From: Alitta virens
Taxonomy: Eukaryota; Annelida; Polychaeta; Phyllodocida; Nereididae
Reading direction: 5' to 3'
NCBI GenBank assembly: GCA_932294295.1
Contig: OW028574.1
Location: 14,828,215-14,892,214, forward strand
DNA length: 64,000 nucleotides
Shown here: piece by piece, positions 42,287 through 55,200 of the stretch
Layout of the letters: every line of letters starts with the position of its first letter
Numbering within the stretch: position 1 is the stretch's first letter
Made by a program: the position numbers and the translations under genes
Notes under the pieces: generated by a model
Seen by the model: the letters and a program-made list of their open reading frames with translations, nothing else
Told to the model about the DNA's origin: nothing
Databases searched by the model: none

Positions 42287-45200
42287 TTTCGCTCGGTTTC
42301 TTGCTCGTCTGCTACGGGCTTACCATGGTCCTTAGTGGTAAAAATAAATTATTTAAAAAAATTATAAACTAACTTAATTCTTAGCGATTTACCAATCAGT
42401 GGCTTGATATGTGTAAATGACAACATTTTAATTAATTTTTGCATGAATATTTTGTCTAATTTGGCGTATTTGCTCCCATCAAAAGTCCATCCATGGGACA
42501 TTTTTGTGTTCATGCAGAAGCATGGTATGAAATCGTTAATAAACAAAAACAGCGAGCATTTGTTCGAAAAACACAATATGCATCCTTAGAAAACCCGATT
42601 TAGCCAAATACTACTGTTACATTAGCTCCATTGGGTGTGTTGATTATGTAATTGGGGTAGGACAGCATGAGCTAATGTCTGTGTTTTGATAAATAAATTG
42701 CAATTATTCGCAAGCAATAGCAGACTACTAGTCACGTGACCAATGTTGTCAAAATGGCGAAAGTGGGATCAATGATGTGAATGTCTGGAAAAGTCGTGAT
42801 TATCCAGGTACGAATTGACAGCATGTTGATATCACTGCTAGAATAAACAATAAGTGGTTTCTGTATCTAATTGGACCACCCAGTTTGTAATGATGTTATC
42901 AGTGTAGTGACAGACGAAAAAAAGAATTCTGATCTGTCACAAGTAAATTCTGTGACAATTCAGTCAATGGTGATTCACCTGCAGGCTGCATTGAAGAAAT
43001 TGCATTGTCTGTCAGGATCATCGGTAATAATAACATGCTTGGTGTAGAAATGAAGTGTTGCTACTGACAGTGATACTGTGATAGCCCCTGAACAGGATTT
43101 GTTATGATAGCTGAATTACTGCAACAGTAATGAATAGTCAATAGGTGGACATATGAATAAACGCTACAATAGTACAAACATCATTGACATTCTATGCTAT
43201 AGTTATTGATTTATCAATGATCATATGAATATAAACTATATATCTGAAGTTTATATGATATAAACAATACATATATGAATGCAGAACTGGACATAGGAGA
43301 CTGGGAGTGAGAATTATGCACGATTCAATCTAGAATGTCTGGATTTCCATCTTTGTGTATAGCAAAGATTCTTTTAAGTAAAAGTAATCATAAAAATGTT
43401 TGACATTTCCGTATTATGAATCAGACATGGCATGTTACTCATATACCCGGTATTGGCATATTACTAGATGTGGCGAGACCCTATACACTGCTCTGAAAAA
43501 CTGGGGTGCACTTGTATGCGTTACTCTGCTACTGATAGGCAGGATAGCCAAAGTTATATTTTGGTATTTTCAATGTGTTTCAGACAAATTCAACAAAGCT
43601 TTGTTAAATAAATCCCACTTAAACTGCCTGTAAATAAATCAAACTGAAATACTTTTAAAAAGGCAATGTAATGTCAATATTAAACATGCCATTGAAATTG
43701 GCAACATATATTTTGAATAACTGACAAGATAAACCAGCTAAGCTTAGATATGTCTGTATTGTCAGAAGCACAATCTCCAGCAATATTTAAGCTATATAAT
43801 AAGTAATAAAAGATCCAGAATACTGTTCTTTTTAATCATGGCTAATTGTTGAATGATCACTCAACCTGAATGCAACATCCCTGTTTTGTTATGGTGCATG
43901 ATTGCCTGCATTAGCATATGCATGTCAGACATGCTGTTATAATGACCCTCATTGCATGTGATTGCCAAGAGCTCTTCAATGAGTGCTACCACTACCAGTT
44001 GTCAGCTAACTGCATGCAGTTTTGCTCAGTATGACGGCAATGATTATGTGAGGATTGTTAACAACAGTGCTAGTGTGAGGATGATAATTATCACAGCATA
44101 TTTGGTGATTAATGATAATTGTGCTGTGGAACTGTGCAGAATTATAATGCAAGAAATGACTCATGATTTCATGCTGGCATCACATTGGCACTTTTGGCAG
44201 AAAGAGAGCATTACTAATGATATAATGATAACAATGTGTGTTATATATTGCTAAAAATACAATGTATTTATACAGATAATCTGCAAAATGGGGATCATAA
44301 AAGCCTTTATGTCATTGCATATGATCACTTTTGATTGACCCTTGTCATGTTAGGAGTGACATGGTGTAGTTTACATGCAGATCAATTAATTCTGTCATTG
44401 ATCCAGTGACCTTAGTCACATGGCTGTATCCATGTCACTCCAGTTCACCTGATCCCTAGACCTTAGCCTTTTTTAATTTACAGGTGTTCGGTAGAACTTG
44501 CTAGAATGTCAAAATATTGAACAACAGGAATTAACACAGCCATATATGATATCATTATCTGAGGTAACTTGGTTGACTTACATCTATAATTAAACAAAAT
44601 TTATGCCTCCAAGGTCTTAGCAACCTTAAGTGGTTGTAAGTATCAAATTGTATCAGATAGTGAAATGAAATGTGATAGCATGAACTATTAGTTCACTACT
44701 GGACCTATAAATAGGCCTATACCAATATACAACATTATTGTTTATGATTTTTGGCCATATTCTTTTCATAGAAAGCATGGGGCAGTACAAAATTTATGTA
44801 AATGTTAAAAACAAAATCAATGCCAATTTTCTAAGCTATGATGACGCTTCTCAATAACAAATAACTTCCAGTTTTAGACTTTTTCAACAACTGAAGCTCT
44901 TTCTCAAGAACTGTGTCAGCTGTGCAAGCTTCACTACCAGCTACAATCACAATTGTGACGTCAAAATGGCCATGGTTTTGATGACATCATAAAGCAGTCA
45001 AAATTGGGGTTGGGGATTAAGAAAGGAATCATTGAAAGGGAGGAGCTGGGGAATGTTTCTTGCATAGTGAATATGACTAAAAATCAAGTATACAATATTT
45101 TTTAATATTACTGTAAAGGATGGTATTATCAAAAGGGCAGGTATTATCGACACTCGCATTAGAATGTTAACAATTTTGTTAACAAACTAATTTAAGTGTC

Positions 45201-46292
45201 GCTTATACCCGCCCTGTCGATAATACTATCCTTGACGGTAGTATAATCATCAATGATACTGTAAAAAATGTCCATGTGATGTTTGGTTAGATTTTTGTTG
45301 AAGATGTTTTATTTAAATTCTCCTTAACACCTTAACCTTTTTACTTGATTTATAGGATAACGAGAAAATCTATTTATTGAGCCATATCTTTCCACTGTTA
45401 ATTGTGTGCAATATTCTCTGGCAGAATTCTTGCATTATCAAAGCAACAGGCTGATTGAGAATAAAAATAATTAGCAAAAAAAAAACAGCAAACTGAAATG
45501 TTTGTGATTGCTAGGTGTCAATATAAGTTAGAAAAGTTGGGGTTTAGTTTTATTGCTAAGATTTAGGTACATTGCTTTTTAATCAGAAAGTAAAAGTAAT
45601 AGGACCAAAGATGGTGTGGACTTCTATAATGATGATTTTGCAAGGCCGGTGCTATGGAATGGTATCTAATAGTGATCAGGACGTTGACATTAGCCCAGTA
45701 ACGTGGCACATACATCTCATGAAGTTACTTCATTGAAAATTGTTAGGAAATGGTGAAACCTGCAGTGACGCAGTCATGGATATGGGCCAAAGTAGAAATA
45801 ATGGTCAAAATGCAGAGCAGCTGATAGACAGTAATTCCGTGTTTGTTTTTTTATTGTTGGTAATTTTTTATGGTTCTGTAGGCATCAGTGCATTACATCA
45901 AATGCTGTACACAAACTAAGTTCAAGGGAATTGCCAAATTTATTTTATTTTTATCTATCACTGTGTTTCTGCTTATGTCTTGAAAAGGCAAGTGACTTAA
46001 CATGCTAAGTAGCACTCCATATGTAAGTTCTGCACCAAGGCTTGTTTAGCAAATACTAATAGTGCACATGGTGTTGGAAAAATCACACTTCTAGTGGTAT
46101 ATTCATGAGTTTTTCTTCACTTTGTAAATTATTATGCCTGGGCTAATGCAAATGGACTTAACAGTAGTGTTTGCTTGGCTGCTGAGGTCCTAAATTAGTG
46201 TCTGTCTTAGACAATTATATACACAACTGTACAATTCTTAACTGTTTAATATTATTGTCTAATAATAAGACATGCACTTTGTTTTATTTCAG
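42287..46292. other. Head-to-head intergenic region; possible shared promoter and EHBP1 leader exon
   Basis: The zinc-finger gene starts at 42286 on minus. About 450 bp away a plus-strand segment has a CACGTG E-box (42733-42738), then a GC-richer stretch with AAAATGGCG and a donor-like CCAG/GTACG at 42807/42808. That would suit an untranslated first exon of EHBP1, whose first coding exon begins after an acceptor at 46291-46292. The rest (42810-46292) is AT-rich and has no gene, apart from a MITE at 45111-45238. Confidence 0.35.
45111..45238. mobile_element. 128-bp palindromic MITE, copy 2
   Basis: Same length and layout as 92-219, with TA on both sides (45109-45110, 45239-45240). Arms read GGATGGTATTATC and GACAGGGCGGGTAT; the GTTAACAATTTTGTTAAC centre is intact. 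Confidence 0.85.
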
Positions 46293-49200
46293 ATTGGTCC
46301 CAGAATGTCCTAAACACTTGCTTCAGCTGTTACATCCACTATTAATTTTAAAAGGAAAAGGAAAATATTTACCACTGTCACAAACATTAGAGCAAGATGA
46401 GTGTTTGGAAACGACTTCAACGAGTTGGCAAAAGAGCCTCAAAATTCCAGTTCACTGCCTCATATCAAGAATTGTCAGTGGAGGTCACAAAAAAGTGGTA
46501 AGTGCTCCGTGTTGTGTACATGTTGCAACTCTAGCATTGACGTGATTACATATATTTTGGCTTTAGTTCTGTTCAAAATAACATAACATAGTTTGTCTTT
46601 TGCTGTGTGACATGTCACATGTGTTTAGGCAGCAGAAACTTGCGGTGACCACCTGCAATTCCAGACTGGATGTTATCGAACATCTTTGAGAAGTCTTTTT
46701 TTTGTTAACACTACTGTACTTTTTCAACTTTCTAAAAGTTGATATTTTAAAATATGTGATTAAAAGGTTTCTTTTTAATGTGCAGTGTAATTAATTAGAA
46801 TTATAGGGGTTAAACACATAACTTTAAACTGACCTGACGTACGGCATTATTTTCATCACTAACTGATGTGATCAGTAACCTTTGACCAGAAGGTTTGTTT
46901 TTCCATATTTAAGATGAAGGGCACTTTGCTGAGCCACGCAATGAAGGTTTTACATTTTCATATAAGCCTCTGCAATCATTGTTTCTTGTGTGGCTAATGG
47001 GATGTAATTGCCACAATGGTCCAATGTTGCATCATAATGAAGCAGCAATTGTGACGTCACCAAATCAGCTTCAGAAAGAGATACAAACTTTGTCTGCCAA
47101 TATCAGTATTATCATTCGAAAAATATGAGTTTTGGCAAAGAAAAAGAGTGGACAAAAATATGCATTGGTATTTATAAGGGTCTTTGTATGTTATGAGGAA
47201 TGTCCAATATCAACATGTGAATATTCAGTTCAGTTATCAAGCATGTGTTCATACCTTTCTACACATCCTAAAAAAATACACTTTGATAGTATTTGGTAAT
47301 TGCTTCCACCGGACAGTTGGCCAAATCAAACAAATAAGTGCCTGGGCCATAGCTAAGCTACTTTCTTCTTTATTTTTTTAATTTTTTTTTGTGGATATAA
47401 ATTTCACTTTATTTGCTTATATGTATTATCCAAAATGCTTTTCAATATGTTTTTCTTCATTATAGATATTAATCACATCCGTAGTTATGTAACATAACAG
47501 GATTATTAGACTAATAATACACCTACAAAACTTTATTTGTCAGTGATAATATAGTGTGATACACATGTATTACAGTGCCTCAAAAAAGTGATGGGACAGA
47601 CATGTATTGGGTTTATTTTTACTTTCTCTGTAGAAATGGACTTTCAAAAATTAAGACTTACTGTTTCAAGGTGTTCTGTTGAATGCTGTGAGAATGTTTG
47701 TGGTCTGTGTTATCCTTCCATGCATGATTAAGCACACAGTTACACAAAAAGCGTTGAACCATGTCATATAGGACTCAAAAAAGTCTTGGGACACCTTAAG
47801 AATTAAGCCTTAATTGATTGCTAGACACTAATCTGCTATTATGCTTGAAGTTAAATAATACATTTTAGGTCCAGGCTATCACCATAATGGACACTGAGTG
47901 AGGAGAGACTGTTTTTGGCTTTTTAGTTTCAATATATTAAAATTATTAGACTTCATGTCATTTCTGTAAGGATGCCAAGGAAACAATTGTGTTCAAAAAT
48001 TTAAAACACAATAATAAGTCTGGAAAATGAAAAATATGGCATTAGCAACATCTCTTAATTGTTAAAAGTTGCTAAAACCACTGTGCATAATGTCCTACAG
48101 AAGTTCAACCAAACTGGCAGCACAGCCAACCTTCCGAAATCAGTGCGTCCAGGGGCAACTTCAGCTGCTGATGACCATGCCATAAGGCGGATGGTCGAGA
48201 AAACCCCCAAACTAACTGCCCCTGAGGTCAACAAAGCATTGAAGGATGCAGGAATAACCATCAGTGACCAAACCATAAGGAATAGGTTACATGATGCAGG
48301 GTTCATGGGACGTCGGGCACGCTGCAAACCCCTGATAAGTGCCAAGAACAGAAGAGTAAGGCTAGAATTCGCAAGGGCACATGTTGATAAACCCAAATCT
48401 TACTGGGAAAAGGTCCTGTGGACAGATGAAACTAAAATAAACATGTTTCAGTCGATGGCAATTGCACAATGTGGAGACCAAAGGACAAAGCTGATGATCC
48501 AAGGTATACCTCTGCATCTGTGAAGCAAGGAGGAGGTAGTGTGATGGCCTGGGCATGTATTACTGCCAAAGGACCTGGTGACCTGGTCTTCATTGATGAC
48601 ATAACTGAAGATGGATCCAGCATAATGGATGGCAACACCTACAGAAATATATTGAGCAAGTATATGGAGCCAAATGGGAAAAATCTTGCTGGCAGGGGCT
48701 TAATTGTACAGTCTGACAACGACCCGAAACATACTGCAAAGGCTACCCAAGAGTTCATTGCCAAGAAAAAGTGGATAGTATTCAACTGGTCAAGTCAATC
48801 ATCCAATCTGAACCCAATTGAGCACATCTTCTGTCTCCTGAAGAGATAAATGCATTCAAAAAATCCAAAAAATAAGGCTGAACTGAAACAATTAGTTTTG
48901 AAGACTTGGAAAGACATTAAACCGAACATTTTCCAGAAGATCATCCACTCTATGCCACGGTGTCTTGAAGCAGTCATTGAAAATAAAGGTTATGCCACAA
49001 AATATTGACTGACATTAATTTTGCATATGATAATCATGGGTGTCCCGACACTTTTTTGAAGTGATAAATCATTTGTCGGTTGTTTGTCACACTGTTGCAG
49101 ATCAAATGATTACATAATTGTCACTTTTGCTTTAAAACTGTGTTCTACTATGTTCAATAAAGTCATCTTATAAGTATTAGTGTTCTAATGTCATTCTATG

Positions 49201-52200
49201 AAATGTGGCCAGTGATATTAGAGAAAATCTTGGACTGTCCCATCACTTTTTTGAGGCACTGTATATATAGTGTAGAATAACTTTTGCTTGTCACACAGAC
49301 TTTATCAACGTTGTCTTTGAAAGAAACTTGGTAACTACTGACCTTTGTTACCCACAGGATATTTTTTATCAATGGTCCAGCTAGTGTGATGACACTGATT
49401 CGTCAACTATTCTGAGAGTCCTGGCAGGGGTTTCTTCCATGCAGATGCTCTGTTTGAAGTAAATCCCAGTTAGAAGACATTCACGTTAGGTGTTAACTTA
49501 GGGGTACCTTGTATTCTGTGTCCCATCTGGGGTGGGTAAAAGGTTCCACCCTGTGGTAGTTGAGTAGCATGATTTGCATAATCTAATTGTTAAATTTGCC
49601 TGTTGCACCAGAATATATATGGAAATTTTTAGCTAGTAAAAATATCTACCTGGATATGGCTGTCTTGGAAATTTTGAAAAGTACTGTTTCCAGCTCTGTT
49701 AGATGTTGGGCACCACTTCCATGCAATATGCTGAACTTTGCTTTATTTACTAGGATAAATCTATTTTATATATATATGGGATTCCCATTGAACATAGGTG
49801 CCACCACAGGTTAGCATTCTTAACATTAACACAAGAGGGCGACACCAGTCATGGTGGCCTCAATACCCAAACAAGCTCAGGCTGAATGGGTGAACTGTTG
49901 GGGAATGCTACTTGAGCCTTTCCATGATTTATTATACTTAAAGGTGCACTGTCTGTCAATTTGCAATTTTCTAAGATGCTATCAAACTGTTGAAAATTAC
50001 CTCTATTAATCAAGGCACACTTAATGTGTGTAAATTAATGATTTTATCAGACATTAATTACTTAAAAATAAATTATACATTGAGAGAAAATCCAGACCAA
50101 AACATTGGAAATACAATGGAAATGACATCATCACCATTGTTTAGTATTGTGATGTTATCACTGGGTTTGTTTACATATTGAGTTTTTGATGGCATGAAAA
50201 ACTAATACTTATATTATTTATTGTAATTTAAAACTACATTGTTGTGCTAAAGTGGGTATGTAATGGTGAAAAATATCATATGACAAGAAGGCAGTATTGA
50301 TTTATATCATTATTTTAAGGTGCAAATTTGACTGACCGTGCACCTTTAACCCTCTCTCCTTGATCGTATTAAGGCATGGAATTGGCACTTGCTCTTTTTA
50401 CCCATTATGAGGCAATTAAAAAATGCCTCACCATGGACCCACTTGTTGAGTAAAAACTGATGTGGATTCCCAATTTTGGCATCGCAGCATTACGTCTGCC
50501 TCTAGCATCTGTCATACAGTAATCAACTCCTAGACCTGAGACAATACTCTACATTATGATTTTTAGAAATATGTCTATATATTCACAAAGCAACTCACAC
50601 TCACACAATCAGTGGCTCGTTAAATAAACTACTCCTTTGATAGACTGCGTTTGATTCCAGTTGAACTTCTGTTGATGCATTCTGTTGTCAGTTTGACTGT
50701 TGCTGGTTGTATGGACATATATGTGTGACATAGATCATAAACTACACCATTTGTTACCAAGACGAAGACGGTCTCGTTACAATTTGAGATCAGATGCTGC
50801 ATTTGAAATACCGAAGAGCAGCACACAACGTTATGCCAAAACTTTTGTACCATGGGCTTGAAAAGACTTTCAAATGTTAATGTCTAAATTTAAAATTTTA
50901 CTTGTATCTATTTTATTTATTTTTAAGTCAATACTCTTACTTCTATTTTATTTACATTTTTAGCTTTACATGTAATTGCTGTATCTGTATTTCAACTATT
51001 ATTGCATATGTGAAATAAAATCCAATGCAATCCAATATTTTTTGCATTAATATGGTGGAGGATATCCTAGAAAATGGTTATTGACCAACTTGTCAGTGGC
51101 AAGAACATGGCTGCAAGTGTTGCACTCCAGAATAATTCTATAAAATACCAGTCTCAGATCAGCTCTAACCCCTTCATTTGCGGTGAATGGTGATCTTTGC
51201 CATTAATCAAGTGTAAAGTGTCAGATATTAAACAATTTGGCCTGGTTGTGATTTTGATGTCATTTTTAAACTTTTTTTTCTTCTCTCTCTTACAATAGAG
51301 TTATTATATCAGTGATTTCAGCTGGCCCATATTAGGTAAATGCAGGAAGTCAGGATATTAGCTCTGAGAAGCGATGCTATTTTGAAAGTGTTTTTAAAAC
51401 TATCTGGTGGATAAATCTGCTATCTCGAATCCCTGGAGCCTGAGGTTTCTGTTTGACAATGCTTTCTATTGATGCTGTTGACTCGTTATCAGTTGTTACG
51501 GAAGCATGGCAGATTAATCCCATAATTAGGTGGTTGTAGGTAGAGCCATTTGAGGGATTTGAAAATGCCATAAAAGCTGGTTGAAAATGGAGGGGGTAAT
51601 GGCAGTATCCTGTTGTTGTATAGTGTTGTTTGAGCATAAACATGACATGTGTCTACCTGGCAAGTTTCGCTCATGTAGAAAAGTCTCTGTGACAACTATT
51701 GTCGTACGATTATGGACTGTGACAGAGCATTCGACAATGTCATGTTCAATGTGAACCTTGCTAGTTTGACTTCCAATTACCCGTGGACTGAGTTTTACTC
51801 CATTTAATGTTGCGTAATATTGGTCACTTTTTAAGTTGCTCAAAATACTTCATTTTGACAGCACTTAAACCCAGTGGCCTTGAATGTTTAACTGTTCCAA
51901 AGTCCAAAGCTAAAAACTTTTTTCTGGACAAATTTGACTTGTCAGCATTAGTGAATTCTATTGAAGAAGCCCTTTAAGTAGCCAATTATGGTATTAGCCA
52001 TGCTATTGTTAAAGGAAAAACAGAAAGATATAATCATGGTAATTCTCACCATTGTATAACAAACAATTGTAAACAATGCTATTGTTAAAAGAACTTTCCA
52101 TCTTAATCTGGTCTATTAGTATATGGGTCGCTAATTTGTGAGGTATTCATAATTATGGTATTAAAAATGATTTTGTACAATACATATGTAACACATAATT

Positions 52201-55200
52201 TGTCTTTTCAGGCAACCCAACAAACTTGCAGTTGTTTGGACTAGACGAAACCGTCGCAAGTCTACTGAGGTAATCAATCAATCCATCAATCAATACATCA
52301 ATCTATCTATCAATTCAATCAATCCATCAATCAATCAATCAATCAATCAGTCTCTCTCTCTCTCTCTATCTATTTATCTATCAATCTATCAATCTATCTC
52401 TCTCTCTATCTATCTATCTATCTATTCTATTCTATTTATTCTATCTATCTATCTATTCTATTTATTCTATTTATTCTATTCTATTATATTCTATTCTATT
52501 CTATTCTATTCTGTTCTGTTCTGTTCTGTTCTGTTCTATGATTATGTAAGTAGACTTATGTTCACATAAATTTACTGCAATAGAGCTTTCTTTGCTATCC
52601 GTTTTTCATGATACAACAGATCTATACAAGTTATATTAATTAAACATTTCAGGCGCACTCTTGGGAACCCAGCCTGCAGAATCCCTACAGAGGCCTGGTA
52701 GTTTGGCCAGTGCCTGAAAATGTGGAAATCACAGTCACCCTCTTCAGAGATCCAAGACAGAACGAATTTGAGGACAAGGAATGGACATTCGTTATAGAAG
52801 ATGTGAGTCACTTTTCTGTTACAGCTAATATTTAGTAATTGTGTGTTTGAAATGGAAGGGTCATGTGCACACTAGAACATCATGTCGAAGTCGCTTCCGT
52901 AAGCCCTCAACTGAGGCTAGTATTGGTCCACTCTATATATTTGTGGTTACATGTAATATCGCTTGTAAGTCCTGCACTGTCCAGTTTGATGTTAATTTTC
53001 TTGGTCTAAATTCATCTGTAGCCATGATAGAGTTCAATAAGTATGATTTACTGAAAAATTCACATTTAAGTCAAACATTAGAGTGACATTATGCTGTTAT
53101 TTTTATTTTTTGGCACGAAATATCTGATATTGCCTTCACTCTGCCTTGCATGATAGCCCCATAAATCCCTCTTGCGTTTTTGATTGGCTTAGGGGATTAA
53201 CTTCTGCGGATATTTGGAGTTATATCTGAACTATTACTGCTTCAATACATTCATAGCAGGGGGCGCTTCAAAGCACTTGATCTAATGGCTGTTAAATAGC
53301 TACAAGTATTGAATGTTGTTAAAATGAACACATGGCTTGTGAATGTAGTGGCTTTGACCTTTGACCCCAAACCTTCTTCCTAAAATGGGGGATTATAAAA
53401 GGCCCATGGACCACCCAGGCGAGCGCCAGATTGCCCAACAAAAGGGGTTTTTAGAAGGTCAAAGGGCTTATAAGAGGAGACAGACACCTGATATCTTCAA
53501 TTGATTCAAATACACGAACAGTGGAACTTCTCTATTAGGATCACTTGTTTTTTACCACAGCTTATATTAAGACCATTGCACTGGGTCCCAAAACTGTGAA
53601 AAAGAGTTTTAGCGTCAGGCCACCTAGTTATATTCAATATATCAGCAATTTTGTACACTTTAATATGTTCTTAATGTTATAATTAATGATGAAATTTAAA
53701 TTTATAATTGTACATACTTGTCAATATTATAGCATTATATATGATAATGTGTATGAAATAAAAAAAAAATATATATATGAAAGGCCATTTTGTTGATTTC
53801 CAAGGGTGGTCTTAATTGTAAGGTTTCACTGCTGTATGAAAAATGTAAAAAAAAAATTAGAAATATCAAGGTTTTTTTTATTGTTGTATTATTTTCTAAT
53901 GTAAGGTAGCACCATCAAGCCAAATCTCGGAAACTTGTGTCTCAAATATGTCAGTATTACAGATCTGAAGCTTACTCAGTCTGTATGGCCAGTTGTCAGA
54001 GGCAGACATAATGATGAAAGGATAAGTAGTGAAGGCCACAGCATGTGACACATATACCTAATGGATGGTGTCTTTTACTTGCTCAAGTGTAGACGTCCAG
54101 TATAAGGCACTGACAATTTAATCATAACCTGATGAATATGCCTTCTTAGGCAATGGAAGTTTAAATATGGAGAATGTAGTTCAGTTCTGACAATAGGGTT
54201 TAGATAAGCAAAATCATGCCAAAATGTAGTTGACATTGTTGATAATTGCATTGGATTTATCCGTTCAGAATTATTAATGTAGATTTCCAATTTTAGTAAT
54301 TACAGCTAAGTCATAAGTTAGATAAATTGTATTTCACTTCTAGCTTCTTAATTAGCTTCATTAAAATCGTAGCTATAAGGTTGTCTTGCCACATCATGAG
54401 GTTGTTTGGAAAGGAATATTAAGTGTATTAAGTAGGCAATCAATATGCTGATTACATGTATTCTAATTAAAACAAAGTAAGCACGGCATGATGTTTTAGG
54501 ATTGTTACAATTTATTAGTAAAGTGCCAAACACAGTCTGTAGGATAACTTTGCTATTTTTTTGCTAGCTTTTTGCTATTTAAAGTTCCTTTTTGATGGGG
54601 CAAAATATTTAACTTTGCTATTTTAAGACTATCATTGGCATGGGGACAGGTATTTGATCTAATCAGGACGACATGAGGTACACAAAATAAATGCTTCTTT
54701 GATCCAAAAAATATAAACATTCAAAATTTAGTAATTACATATTCTTTATGTTGTCTGCTAAATCCTTCTGTAATTATTTTTAATTACACTTTCAAAATTT
54801 CACCATCACACCTTATTCACAATTGTGCAACCATAAATGCACTGGCGTCCATTGCAATTTATTGCAGAGCCCCCAAAAATTGTGTTTACAATTGTGAGTA
54901 AATTAGAATTCAGTGACCTTAAATGTGAGGTACTAGGTTTTATTATATTTTCATTTTGAAACTAAACTACCAACTGTTCAACTCCATGAGAATCTGAATT
55001 AACCGAACTGAGAATGTTGTTCAGGAAGAGGGCCATGTCAATCACGGAAACAAATTACCATGGAAACACTTTGCTACACATATTGTGTTATCAAAGGAGT
55101 CCTTAGAAGGTAGATCATCATTGCACTTAGCTTCTGAGTGCCATTACTGCAATTACACGCCTTCAAATGAATTTCAACAGGTCCCCTCCAAGATTTGACC

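Noticed and set aside
46401..46586. Second plus-strand frame over the first EHBP1 exon
   Set aside because: Shadow of the EHBP1 frame that begins at 46397.
51377..51843. Minus-strand open frames inside EHBP1 intron 1
   Set aside because: No recognised family, interrupted by stops, no splice sites that join them.
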